A stretch of DNA of 10,128 bases, from NCBI GenBank assembly GCA_005239845.1, contig SBBD01000175.1, positions 1 through 10,128 of the forward strand, written 5' to 3'. How positions within the stretch are numbered: position 1 is the first letter of the stretch; each line of letters starts with the position of its first letter. A model generated the notes under the pieces. The model was not told the DNA's origin. It did no database searches and saw only the letters and a program-made list of their open reading frames with translations. Position numbers and translations under genes: made by a program. Source of the stretch: an archaeon. Lineage in GTDB: Archaea > Micrarchaeota > Micrarchaeia > Norongarragalinales > SBBD01. Positions 1 through 6,356 of the stretch are shown piece after piece.

Positions 1-1
1 G

Positions 2-502
2 CTTGCAGCCCCCTGCATCATCTTCATCGATGAAGTCGATGCCATCGCGCCCATCCGCGGGTTTGACGAAGGCAGCAAGGTTACCGAGCGCATGGTCAAC
101 GCGCTGCTTACAGAAATGGACGGCTTGCAGAACTTGAAGGACATCGTCGTTATTGGGGCCACGAACCGTGCGGACATTTTGGACCCTGCGTTGCTGCGGC
201 CCGGCCGTTTCGACAAGCTGCTGGAGATTCCCGTTCCCGACGAGGACGCGCGCCTCGCCATCCTCAAGGTGCACACGACGAAAATGCCTTTGGACAAGAG
301 CGTGGACTTGAAGAAAATCGTTTCGCGTACCGAAGGCTATTCGGGAGCCGATTTGGAGGCGTTGTGCAGGGAGGCGGGCATGGAAGCCTTGCGGGAAGAC
401 TTGAATTCTTCTTCCGTGCACATGAAGCACTTCGAGAAGTCGCTCAGCGCCGTCCGTCCCACGCTCCTCCAGAAGAAGCGGGAAGAAGCGGGATATAGTT
501 AA
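2..502 (+). CDS. Cdc48/VCP-like AAA ATPase, C-terminal part (5' end outside window)
   Basis: This is the end of an AAA+ unfoldase of the Cdc48/p97/VAT family, which uses ATP to extract or unfold proteins in the cytoplasm, often to feed the proteasome. The frame is open from base 2. The Walker B stretch [12 protein letters not shown] lies near the left edge, followed by the second region of homology, [20 protein letters not shown], which carries sensor 1 and the arginine fingers. The [14 protein letters not shown] segment of the helical lid then follows. This order and wording fit the D2 domain and tail of the family. The Walker A motif and N domain are outside the window, so a single-AAA relative cannot be excluded. 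The protein ends in Gly-Tyr-Ser, with a penultimate tyrosine as in proteasome-docking HbYX tails. The TAA stop at 500-502 overlaps, on the other strand, the stop of a relic fumarase gene end. Confidence 0.93.
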   Translation, partial: LAAPCIIFIDEVDAIAPIRGFDEGSKVTERMVNALLTEMDGLQNLKDIVVIGATNRADILDPALLRPGRFDKLLEIPVPDEDARLAILKVHTTKMPLDKSVDLKKIVSRTEGYSGADLEALCREAGMEALREDLNSSSVHMKHFEKSLSAVRPTLLQKKREEAGYS

Positions 503-573
503 TCCAGTTTCCCGAGCTTTTCCTCCACTCTTCGGTGCACTTTTTCATAGAGGCTGTTTCCATGTGCGTCCAT
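499..573 (-). pseudogene. Relic 3' end of a second fumarate hydratase beta-subunit gene
   Basis: Read on the minus strand, this stretch encodes 24 residues, MDAHGNSLYEKV followed by [12 protein letters not shown], and then TAA. The intact fumarase beta subunit at 742-1326 ends in MDAHGHSLYENV followed by SKKVRKNLESQR, also exactly 24 residues before its stop. By eye 12 of 24 residues are identical. Several matching codons differ only at the third base (GCA/GCG, CAT/CAC, GGA/GGC, TAT/TAC, GAA/GAG), which indicates long separate evolution under protein-level selection rather than a recent copy. Upstream in this frame, one codon before the Ile-Met pair, there is a stop (TGA), so nothing longer survives. 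It is therefore a gene remnant, not a working gene. It may be the original end of fumB, displaced by an insertion or recombination, or the tail of a lost paralogue. Confidence 0.75.
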
Positions 574-576
574 GAT

Positions 577-659
577 CCCTCAGGGAACCTACGGTTCCCT
601 ACTCGGGATACGCAGAACCCTCAGTTCTGCTATCCGCCTAAACTCGGGGTTTAGTGCGG
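577..659. repeat. Triple-hairpin element made of two 41-bp modules
   Basis: Two 41-bp units (577-617 and 618-658) share CCCTCAG at their start, CTA at 589/630 and ACTCGGG at 601/642, while the bases between differ. The differing bases still form perfect stems. Hairpin 1 pairs 582-589 with 593-600 (8 bp, 3-nt loop). Hairpin 2 pairs 606-610 and 612-618 with 624-635 (12 bp with one bulge, loop CCTCA). Hairpin 3 pairs 634-643 with 649-659 (10 bp with one bulge, loop TCGGG) and competes with hairpin 2 for its outer bases. The element lies between the relic fumarase end and the working fumB gene. Its role is unknown: it could be a dispersed palindromic repeat, a structured RNA or a transcript-end structure. 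The rest of the 503-741 gap holds a TATA-like CTTATATTAG at 675-684 and no convincing gene. Confidence 0.7.
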
Positions 660-741
660 TCGCCTCTCCCTCCCTTATATTAGGCCGGTTATTCGCGGGC
701 AATCATCATTATTTTCGGCTCCAATAGTTTCCGACTTGGTG

Positions 742-1326
742 CTAACGTTGGGATTCCAAATTCTTTCTGACTTTCTTGGAAACATTCTCGTAGAGGCTGT
801 GGCCGTGCGCGTCCATCGTGACTATGAGGGAACCGAATTCGTTGGCTTTCAGGGTCCACAAGGCTTCCGGCATGCCCAAGTCCAGCCACTGCACCTTCTG
901 CACCTGCAGCTGTTCCGCCGCAAGCGCGCCGCTTCCGCCCACCGCGCTCAAGTAGACGCACTTGCCTTTCATGGCCCGCAGCACTTCAAGGCTCATGCCT
1001 CCCTTTCCAATGACGGCGCTGATTCCAAAATCGTTGATCATGCTGGGCATCAGGGGGTTCATGCGGCTCGAAGTCGTGGGCCCAGCAGACACGAGATCCC
1101 ATTTACCCCCTTTCTTTCTCGCCAGGGGTCCGCAATTATAGATGATTGCGTTTTTCAATCCGGGTATGTTCTTCCCATGCTGTCCTTCTTTCAAAATCCT
1201 CTGGATGGCTTGGTCCCGCATGGAAAAAATGGTGCCTGAAACCACGACGCGATCCCCTAATTTCAATTGAAGGACGCTTTCGCGCTCCAGAGGCGTGCTC
1301 AATTTAGTGTATTTCAATCTTGTCAC
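742..1326 (-). CDS. Fumarate hydratase class I, beta subunit
   Basis: This is the swivel-domain subunit of a two-subunit, oxygen-sensitive [4Fe-4S] fumarase that interconverts fumarate and L-malate in the cytoplasm. The 194 residues are the usual length for a stand-alone beta subunit. Family motifs are clear: YNCGP at 63-67, AGPTTSSRM at 81-89, IGKGGM at 106-111, a VGGSGALAA segment near 129-137, DLGMPEALW at 149-157 and the terminal VTMDAHGHSLYE. It overlaps the 3' end of the alpha-subunit gene by 23 bp, so the two are co-transcribed and probably translationally coupled. The start is uncertain. GTG at 1326 gives MTRLKYTK. TTG at 1317 is preceded by a GGTGA ribosome-binding sequence at 5-nt spacing and gives MKYTKLSTPL, a more typical family N-terminus. 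L(+)-tartrate dehydratase is a related alternative that sequence alone cannot exclude. Confidence 0.93.
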   Translation of the reverse strand: MTRLKYTKLSTPLERESVLQLKLGDRVVVSGTIFSMRDQAIQRILKEGQHGKNIPGLKNAIIYNCGPLARKKGGKWDLVSAGPTTSSRMNPLMPSMINDFGISAVIGKGGMSLEVLRAMKGKCVYLSAVGGSGALAAEQLQVQKVQWLDLGMPEALWTLKANEFGSLIVTMDAHGHSLYENVSKKVRKNLESQR

Positions 1327-2140
1327 CGCAAATCCGCGCCGTCGCTTTCCGGTCCGCCCAGCACTGCAGATTAATGGCCACCGGCAGGCTCGCGGTATGG
1401 GTTGGTTTTACGGAAACCTTTACCGCGAGCACCGTCGTACTTCCCCCCAGCCCCATCGTCCCTAATTCCAACGCATTAATTTCTTGCAACAATTCCTGCT
1501 CAAGCTTGCCTGCCTCTTTGTCCGGATTATTCTCATCCAACGGAAGCAAAAAACTCTTTTTCGCCAGCTTCATGGCTTCCTCGCTTGTGCCCCCGATGCC
1601 GATTCCTACTACAAGAGGAGGGCACGCGTTCTTCCCCTTTTCCGCAATAGTTTTGAGAATGAATTTCTTGATGCCTTCCCTTCCATGCGCCGGCGTAAGC
1701 ATTCCCAGCGAGCTCATGTTCTCGCACCCCGCGCCCTTCGGAATGACGGAAATCTCGAGGCAGTCGTCCTTGGAATATTCATAATTAATGATGGGGTCGT
1801 TGCCCATGTTCTTTCGCGTAAGCGGGTTTACGGAGTTTGGACGCAAGGGCACCTTTTCCGTCGCCCTTTTCACACCTTTCCTAATCCCTTCTTCCACTTC
1901 CATTCCAAAACTCCTTCCTTTCACGTAAAACGTGAGGGTTCCAGTATCCTGGCACATGGGCACCTTCTTTCCCTTGGCCAGCTCCACGTTCTGGAGGATG
2001 ATGTGAAGCTGGTCTTTGGCAATCTCGTTCTTTTCCCTCGCGGCCGCCTTCTGCAGAGCATGAACGGCATCTTCCGGCAAGTCCGTCGTCGCTTTCAACA
2101 ACAGTTTTTCTACAACACGTGCAACTAGCTTGGAGTCCAT
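1304..2140 (-). CDS. Fumarate hydratase class I, alpha subunit
   Basis: This is the iron-sulfur catalytic subunit that partners the beta subunit just downstream; together they perform the fumarate/malate step of the TCA pathway or its partial archaeal versions. At 278 residues it matches stand-alone archaeal alpha subunits. Visible motifs are PMCQDTGT with Cys63, PKGAGCENMSSLGMLTPA with Cys139, and ACPPLVVGIGIGGTSE with Cys173. Cys63, Cys139 and Cys173 are the expected cluster ligands, although the assignment of Cys139 is my inference. A LGTMGLGGSTT segment near 226-236 and a C-terminal PVAINLQCWADR stretch complete the family pattern. ATG at 2140 follows the lipoprotein stop by only 49 bp. 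A weak TATA-like CATAAAC lies about 30-35 bp upstream, so it may have its own promoter or be read through from the lipoprotein gene. L(+)-tartrate dehydratase remains possible but less likely in this context. Confidence 0.94.
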   Translation of the reverse strand: MDSKLVARVVEKLLLKATTDLPEDAVHALQKAAAREKNEIAKDQLHIILQNVELAKGKKVPMCQDTGTLTFYVKGRSFGMEVEEGIRKGVKRATEKVPLRPNSVNPLTRKNMGNDPIINYEYSKDDCLEISVIPKGAGCENMSSLGMLTPAHGREGIKKFILKTIAEKGKNACPPLVVGIGIGGTSEEAMKLAKKSFLLPLDENNPDKEAGKLEQELLQEINALELGTMGLGGSTTVLAVKVSVKPTHTASLPVAINLQCWADRKATARICGDKIEIH

Positions 2141-2189
2141 CCTATCGTTCCTGTCTGCTGTGTGTATCGTTTATGCCGCGTACTTGTTT

Positions 2190-3416
2190 TTAGGCGGGGT
2201 TGACGTACTCCATCCTGAACTGTTTCAGGACGGGCGTCAGCGTCTCGTCCTTCGTGGTTAACGTGAACCGGAACGTTACGTATCTTGCATGGAATGCCAG
2301 CGGCTTGTTGTTGGCTACTTCGAACCAGTCCGTCCAGTCCCGGTCAATCTCTGGACGCGGCCCCACGCGGGCCTCCACTTTTATGCTCGTATAGGGCGGC
2401 CTTTCCTCGTCCCACGAAATTTTGGAATAGTCCACCAAAAACGTTTCCCCGTCGAAAATGGGCGTGAAAAACGTTCCTTGGGCCACGTACACGATCCTGC
2501 CCTCTTGTTCCCGGAACGTGAGGTGGACGCCTTGCGAGTCCACTCCCGCATATTCCCGATTGTATTGCTTGTCCGCCAGCTCTCCCGGAGTGAGCGTGAG
2601 TCGCTTGCGTTCCAGTGCCCGTTGCCCCGTGACGGCAAACACGGCAATCCCATCCTCGCCCACGTTGGTTTTCCGTATTCCCACGCTGACCAGTTGCGTC
2701 ATGGGCTTGGAGGCGTTGATTTCCAGGATGGAAAGCGTTTCCGAGCCGTTTCCATTCCTCCACAGCAACGCGTTTTCGGGAGGCAATCCGTTGTAGTTCC
2801 ACGCGTTTTGGCCTGAAACCAGTGCCACTTTCTCGGAAGTGGCGTCCCCGTAATGCAAGATGATGTCGGCGAGCGTGCGGTTGACGCGGTCCCCGTACCT
2901 TCCCGCGTACGCGACGAATACTTTGGAATAGTACTGGCTTTTCATGGGCACTCTCGCCGTATAAAACTCGGGGTCGGTCGTGGTAATCACATTCCACTTT
3001 CCGCTCTCCGCAAAGTCTTTCGGAATCACCAGCGGCACTTTTTTCCACGCGAGGGTATCCGCTTCAAGTTCCTGGTAGAACCCGCCGCTTGTGACTCGGG
3101 AAACGAAGGGATTGGAATGGTAGTCCGCGTTCGCCACGCTGCTCAGGTCTGCAGGCGTGTTCACAAAATACTCCTCCAACACGGTAAGGCCGCCTTTGAC
3201 TGCTTCCACGGTCGGACGGGGTGTCGGCGTCACCGTCACATACACGATTTTTTCGGTGACCGTGACGAGCGGCGTAGGAAGCGGGGTTGAGGTGGCTAGT
3301 TCCGTAGGAGCCGGAGTTGCCGCAGGAGTTGGAGTTGCAGGCTGCGGCAGGAAACCGCTCAAGCATCCCCCTAAAACCAATGCCGTAAACAGTAATGCAA
3401 GTCCCTCGTTTTTCAT
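2190..3416 (-). CDS. Secreted lipoprotein with Thr/Pro linker and beta-sandwich-like C-terminus
   Basis: This is a 408-residue exported protein of unknown function. The N-terminus is a short lipoprotein signal, MKNEGLALLFTALVLGGC, with lipobox LGGC, so Cys18 would be lipidated and hold the protein on the outer face of the membrane. Residues about 24-70 form a low-complexity linker rich in Thr and Pro (repeated TPxP), which would space the rest away from the membrane. The remainder is beta-rich. The end of the chain (WTDWFEV, ARYVTFRFTLTTKDETLTPVLKQFRMEY) resembles the last strands of discoidin/galactose-binding-like beta sandwiches, in which a YxxFR strand and a TPxL..F.xxY strand close the fold; this is an inference from pattern only. 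The ATG at 3416 has a very strong ribosome-binding sequence (GAGGAGGGGGG) about 5 nt upstream. Substrate and partners are not identifiable. Confidence 0.85.
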   Translation of the reverse strand: MKNEGLALLFTALVLGGCLSGFLPQPATPTPAATPAPTELATSTPLPTPLVTVTEKIVYVTVTPTPRPTVEAVKGGLTVLEEYFVNTPADLSSVANADYHSNPFVSRVTSGGFYQELEADTLAWKKVPLVIPKDFAESGKWNVITTTDPEFYTARVPMKSQYYSKVFVAYAGRYGDRVNRTLADIILHYGDATSEKVALVSGQNAWNYNGLPPENALLWRNGNGSETLSILEINASKPMTQLVSVGIRKTNVGEDGIAVFAVTGQRALERKRLTLTPGELADKQYNREYAGVDSQGVHLTFREQEGRIVYVAQGTFFTPIFDGETFLVDYSKISWDEERPPYTSIKVEARVGPRPEIDRDWTDWFEVANNKPLAFHARYVTFRFTLTTKDETLTPVLKQFRMEYVNPA

Positions 3417-3422
3417 GAACTA

Positions 3423-3460
3423 CCCCCCTCCTCATTCTTCTCTTTTGCACTCCTTAAAAA
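3423..3460 (-). promoter_or_regulatory. Ribosome-binding site and weak promoter of the lipoprotein gene
   Basis: On the minus strand an unusually long purine run, GAGGAGGGGGG, sits just before the lipoprotein ATG and fixes that start. A TATA-like TTTTTAAGG lies at about 3452-3460, roughly 40 bp from the ATG, which would give a short leader containing the ribosome-binding site. The TATA assignment is weak. Confidence 0.45.
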
Positions 3461-3510
3461 CGGTTTCGGAACACAGACGCAAGCAGTCGTGCCAGCGTTC
3501 GACCAACCTA

Positions 3511-3518
3511 CTTATATT
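3511..3518 (+). promoter_or_regulatory. TATA box of the msrB-msrA operon
   Basis: CTTATATT is centred about 27 bp before the ATG at 3542, the archaeal TATA-to-start distance. Transcription would begin at or next to the ATG, so the msrB message is probably leaderless. This also argues against the in-frame TTG at 3527. Confidence 0.6.
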
Positions 3519-3541
3519 CTCGTCCCTTGCATTTTTTTCCC

Positions 3542-3976
3542 ATGAAACTCAACAAGCTCTCGAAAGAAGAGGAGCGCGTCCTCCTGCGCAAGGGTACGGA
3601 AATGCCTTTTACTGGAGCGTACTGGAACGCGTGGGAAAACGGCGTTTACGTCTGCAGGAGATGCCATGCTCCCCTCTATCATTCGAAGGACAAGTTCGAC
3701 GCGCGCTGCGGGTGGCCAAGCTTTGACCAAGAAATTCCTGGAGCGGTCAAGCGCCTTCCGGACGCGGACGGGCAGCGCACCGAAATCCTATGCGACCGCT
3801 GCGGAGCCCACCTGGGGCACGTTTTCCTGAACGAGGGCTTCACTCCGAAAAATACGAGGCACTGCGTGAACTCCGTTTCCTTGAAATTCATTCCCGCTAA
3901 AACGAAGGACGACCCGAGTCCCTTCTCGGAGAAGAAGCGCCTCCAGCAGCAAGCGTCAGGGGAGAAGCAAGAATGA
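3542..3976 (+). CDS. msrB: Peptide methionine-(R)-S-oxide reductase (MsrB)
   Basis: This enzyme reduces the R epimer of methionine sulfoxide in oxidised proteins back to methionine in the cytoplasm, using thioredoxin-type reductants. In the 144-residue protein the family order is complete: the substrate-side [14 protein letters not shown] segment, zinc-binding CRRC (Cys38, Cys41) and CDRC (Cys84, Cys87), RCGWPSF with Cys56 (often the resolving cysteine), HLGHVF, and [11 protein letters not shown] with catalytic Cys108. The C-terminus carries about 25 charged extra residues after the core. I chose ATG 3542, because the upstream TTG at 3527 would fall at or before the predicted transcription start. 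The stop overlaps the msrA start (ATGA), so the two are a coupled operon that repairs both sulfoxide epimers. Confidence 0.96.
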   Translation: MKLNKLSKEEERVLLRKGTEMPFTGAYWNAWENGVYVCRRCHAPLYHSKDKFDARCGWPSFDQEIPGAVKRLPDADGQRTEILCDRCGAHLGHVFLNEGFTPKNTRHCVNSVSLKFIPAKTKDDPSPFSEKKRLQQQASGEKQE

Positions 3977-4503
3977 TTCAGTCCCTTGTTTTGGGGGGAG
4001 GCTGCTTTTGGTGCACGGAAGCCGCTTTTTCCATGCTGAAAGGAACAACGAAAGTCACACCCGGATACGCCGGCGGCACTACCCCGAATCCTTCTTACAA
4101 ACAAGTGTGTTCCGGCACGACGGGACACGCGGAAGTCGTGAGAGTGGCGTTCGATTCCGCCCAGATTTCGTTGGAAGACCTCCTTGATGTTTTTTTCCTC
4201 GTGCACGACCCTACGACGATAAACCGGCAGGGGAACGATGTGGGGGAACAGTACCGTTCCATCATCCTGTTTAATTCTCGCAAGCAAAAACAGGCCATCG
4301 AGCGTTTCCTTATTCGCATCCAAAAAGACTTCTCTAACCCCGTTGTTACTGAAGTGAAAAAGTTGGATGCCTTTTTCCCTGCAGAGCAAGAGCATTTGGA
4401 ATACTATGCGCGCAACCCGGACGCTTCCTACTGCCGCTTCGTCATCTCCCCGAAGCTGGAAAAGCTGAGGAAGAAGCTGGCGCCTGCTGCCTTGAAGAAA
4501 TAA
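3973..4503 (+). CDS. msrA: Peptide methionine-(S)-S-oxide reductase (MsrA)
   Basis: This enzyme reduces the S epimer of methionine sulfoxide in proteins, complementing the adjacent MsrB. The 176-residue protein opens with [15 protein letters not shown], in which Cys11 of GCFWC is the catalytic cysteine. It then shows GYAGG at 31-35, [18 protein letters not shown] around 41-58, [19 protein letters not shown] at 78-96, and a C-terminal [17 protein letters not shown]. Cys14, Cys46 and Cys147 are candidates for resolving cysteines. The gene begins inside the msrB stop (ATGA overlap) with a GGGGAGAAG ribosome-binding sequence upstream. Such paired genes support survival under oxidative stress. The gene ends just before a hairpin-forming repeat that also covers the end of the convergent gene. 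Confidence 0.96.
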   Translation: MIQSLVLGGGCFWCTEAAFSMLKGTTKVTPGYAGGTTPNPSYKQVCSGTTGHAEVVRVAFDSAQISLEDLLDVFFLVHDPTTINRQGNDVGEQYRSIILFNSRKQKQAIERFLIRIQKDFSNPVVTEVKKLDAFFPAEQEHLEYYARNPDASYCRFVISPKLEKLRKKLAPAALKK

Positions 4504-4521
4504 GTCGCGACACAGTCTTGA

Positions 4522-4584
4522 CGTGCCAAGATTGTCGGCGTTTTCGCGCCGCATTTGGCACGAAAGAATAAATCATCCTTTTGC
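4522..4584 (-). repeat. Structured repeat copy R1, between msrA and the nucleotidyltransferase gene
   Basis: An 8-bp stem (CGTGCCAA at 4522-4529 with TTGGCACG at 4555-4562) encloses a second stem (CGGCG at 4536-4540 with CGCCG at 4547-4551, TTTTCG loop). The right half (4546-4584) is closely similar to the cores of two further copies at 6296-6338 and 6998-7039: about GCGCCGAATTTGG, then a CGAAA, an A/T-rich stretch and CCTTTTTGC. The copy runs over the stop codon and last codons of the minus-strand gene. It may act as a two-sided transcript end, but its recurrence at other module ends suggests more. Confidence 0.7.
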
Positions 4585-5196
4585 GACGAGTCGGTTGAGC
4601 GGGTTGATGATTCCTTGGCGCTTAAGTTGCTCCATCTTCTTGCGCAGGTTTTCTTCAATCGGGCTTCCGCGGACCTGGGCTTGATACTCTTCGATTACGG
4701 CTTCCCAGTCCAGTCCGCTTTGCTGGAGCGTCAGCAAGTCTTCAAAATCTCGCGGGAAAGGCCGGTCGGTGATTGCCTTGAACAAATAAATGTCTTCCTT
4801 GGAACCCAGCAGGACCGCAAGCTTCCCGTATCCCGCGAATTTTTCGGCTCGCTTCTTCATGGTCGGGGATAGGTGCAGTCCGTCCATTACTTGTTTGCTG
4901 AACAAGTCGAATTGCAACCCGTTTTCATTGATTAGGATGTCTTTGGCCTTAAGCGGTACGTCGTAAGAGCCTGGAAACAGTTCCTTGAACCCAGAATGTA
5001 TCAGCGCCTTAAACAGGCGCTGTTCTTCTATTTCGTCCGCAAAAAGAAGGTCGGCGTCTTTCGTGGAAGGCTTGAGGTTGCGGAAAGTCATCGCACACCC
5101 GCCAATCAGGTACGCCTTCACTTCCCGTTCGAGGTGCTTTCCCGCCTCTCGCAGCGCCTCTTCGATATCCTTCTTGGAAAACTGTTTTTCACTCAT
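4573..5196 (-). CDS. DUF6036/AbiEii-like nucleotidyltransferase-fold protein
   Basis: The 207-residue protein has the minimal nucleotidyltransferase core. YLIGGCAMTFRN (about 29-40) supplies the Gly-Gly turn, STKDADLLF (about 44-52) supplies the paired acidic residues Asp47 and Asp49, and LQFDLF (about 94-99) gives a third Asp97 on a later strand. The later KEDIYLFKAITDRPFPRDFEDL segment matches the helical part common in DUF6036 and AbiEii-type proteins. Family members include toxins that transfer nucleotides to tRNA or other targets, but the activity here is unproven. The gene overlaps its upstream neighbour, a winged-helix protein, by 8 bp, the arrangement expected of an AbiE-like toxin and antitoxin pair. 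Its last codons lie inside repeat R1. An unrelated nucleotide-transfer role is the main alternative. Confidence 0.75.
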   Translation of the reverse strand: MSEKQFSKKDIEEALREAGKHLEREVKAYLIGGCAMTFRNLKPSTKDADLLFADEIEEQRLFKALIHSGFKELFPGSYDVPLKAKDILINENGLQFDLFSKQVMDGLHLSPTMKKRAEKFAGYGKLAVLLGSKEDIYLFKAITDRPFPRDFEDLLTLQQSGLDWEAVIEEYQAQVRGSPIEENLRKKMEQLKRQGIINPLNRLVAKG

Positions 5197-6184
5197 ACTG
5201 TTTCACCAACTCGCCAAACTCATCCCGGCTTGGAAAAATCGGCCCTTCGACCCGCTGGAAATTCTGGATCAGCGGCTCGGGCCACTGTTGGTCGTGGACG
5301 AATGCTTCCACGAGCGTGATGCACCGGTCTGCAATGCTTGGAATTCCCCAATCGGCTGCCGATTGCTGGAATGAGAATCGGTCGAATTTTTTCCAGTTTT
5401 TTTGCATGACCAGCATGGCGTATGCCGTCTCTCTCGCGCTGGAATTCTTTACCGTCCACGTGAGCGCGTGAACCACCGCCTCTTCCATCGTGGGAGGTCT
5501 TGGCTTGTCGGTAAATGCATTGAAGTAATAATCGCGCGCTTCGGTTTGGATTATTTTTATCCCGTGCTCATGAAATACGCTGATGCCGGTGGGCGTCATG
5601 AATGCGGGAGGCGTTTGTGGGGTGCGGAAGACCGCGTTGGGCCACCAAGGGTTCAGAATGCCGCGCATTCCAGCGCACCTTTTCCTCAACTCGAATTCAG
5701 AGTATGCAGCAACAAACCCGGCTAGATTGGGAAGAAAGATTGCATACTCAGTCGGTTTTGCGCGGCTGACCATCCCTCTGTCAAGTAGTTTTTTCAACGC
5801 CCGTCTGGCCGTAATTTCTGGCGTCCGGCTCAGCCTGGAAATCGTCTCGACTGAAACGGGGGGGCGCAGCATTCCTGACAGCACGCGGATGGAGGAACCG
5901 GAGAGCACATCCTCCAAGGGAGTTTGCGGATTGGCGGCCTGAAGTTCGCTAAAGGCAATCGCATGAATGACACCCGAAAACCTAACGTGTTTACGTTTCC
6001 CGTCCCGTTCAATTTCGATGAAGCCTTTGGCTTGAAGGCTTGCGGTCGCGCGCGAAACGGCGGCAACTGAAATGTTCATCTTGGCGGCGCAAGCCGTCAT
6101 AGTGAGCGCAGGCGAGTGGGAGCCGGAAGTGGCGGCAAGCATGCGCAAGAGGACCAGCTCGCGTTTTCCAAGCCCGAAATTCAT
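5189..6184 (-). CDS. Two-winged-helix transcriptional regulator, possible AbiEi-like antitoxin
   Basis: The 331-residue protein begins with a MarR-like winged helix (about 10-70). Its recognition-helix stretch is NISVAAVSRATASLQAKG, followed by the wing IEIERDGKRKHVRFSG. A second winged helix lies at about 90-151, with SVETISRLSRTPEITARRAL and LLDRGMVSR. The C-terminal half (about 155-331) is of mixed alpha/beta character with no motif I can name (GISVFHEHGIKIIQT, then a helical ALTWTVKNSSARETAYAMLVMQ). The coupled downstream gene is a nucleotidyltransferase-fold protein, so this is most simply the DNA-binding, self-regulating and neutralising partner of an AbiE-type pair. ATG 6184 sits about 25 bp from a TATA box, so the message should be leaderless. 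A free-standing regulator is possible. Confidence 0.75.
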   Translation of the reverse strand: MNFGLGKRELVLLRMLAATSGSHSPALTMTACAAKMNISVAAVSRATASLQAKGFIEIERDGKRKHVRFSGVIHAIAFSELQAANPQTPLEDVLSGSSIRVLSGMLRPPVSVETISRLSRTPEITARRALKKLLDRGMVSRAKPTEYAIFLPNLAGFVAAYSEFELRKRCAGMRGILNPWWPNAVFRTPQTPPAFMTPTGISVFHEHGIKIIQTEARDYYFNAFTDKPRPPTMEEAVVHALTWTVKNSSARETAYAMLVMQKNWKKFDRFSFQQSAADWGIPSIADRCITLVEAFVHDQQWPEPLIQNFQRVEGPIFPSRDEFGELVKQYE

Positions 6185-6215
6185 ATATCTTTTATGTTAA
6201 ATGATATATAAATAA
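6183..6215 (-). promoter_or_regulatory. Promoter and candidate operator of the winged-helix/nucleotidyltransferase pair
   Basis: On the minus strand TTATTTATATATC (6203-6215) is a clear TATA region about 25 bp from the ATG at 6184. A 7-bp inverted repeat, ATATATC at 6183-6189 and GATATAT at 6203-6209 with a 13-bp spacer, spans the TATA box and the expected transcription start. Arms 20 bp apart fit a dimeric winged-helix protein, so self-repression is a reasonable inference. The A/T-only arms weaken it. Confidence 0.5.
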
Positions 6216-6248
6216 CTTGCTGTTTATGATTAATCTAGCGAATGGCGT

Positions 6249-6338
6249 AAAGCCTCAAACCGTTGGCTTGAGGCCCCAAACTTGAAAACATTAGAGCGCC
6301 GAATTTGGTGCGAAAGTATTAATCAACCTTTTTGCTTC
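6249..6338 (-). repeat. Structured repeat copy R2, downstream of the RelE-like toxin gene
   Basis: This copy aligns over nearly its whole length with 6953-7039 (R3). Shared blocks, in + strand order, are CCGTTGGCT, CCCCAAA, GCCGAATTTGG, CGAAA, CCTTT and GCTTC. It can form GCCTCAA/TTGAGGC (6252-6258 with 6268-6274) and GCGCC/GGTGC (6296-6300 with 6307-6311, one G-T pair). The G-T change keeps the stem that is perfect in R3, which suggests pairing is conserved. It lies just past the 3' end of the toxin gene. Apart from the promoter region, the gap 6185-6356 holds little else. Confidence 0.7.
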
Positions 6339-6356
6339 AAATAGTTGGCACCTCTT

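Noticed and set aside
577..659. Possible tRNA or CRISPR array in the hairpin element
   Set aside because: It has no cloverleaf, no TTCGANNC arm and no acceptor ending. Only two modules exist, and the conserved blocks are short and interrupted, unlike CRISPR repeats.
736..1239. 167-codon + strand frame opposite fumB
   Set aside because: It is antisense to a family-typical fumarase subunit; its translation is His/Gln/Arg-rich with no recognisable pattern.
2344..3048. 234-codon open frame inside the lipoprotein gene on the same strand
   Set aside because: It is an Arg/Gly-rich out-of-frame shadow of a gene with a signal peptide and strong ribosome-binding site.
3679..4554. 291-codon open frame on the minus strand opposite msrB-msrA
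   Set aside because: It lies antisense to two clear enzymes; its translation is Cys/Arg/Phe-rich without domain motifs and simply mirrors their codons.
4555..4584. Simple factor-independent terminator as full explanation of R1
   Set aside because: The stem is not followed by a long T run on either strand, and the core recurs elsewhere with a matching A/T-rich flank.
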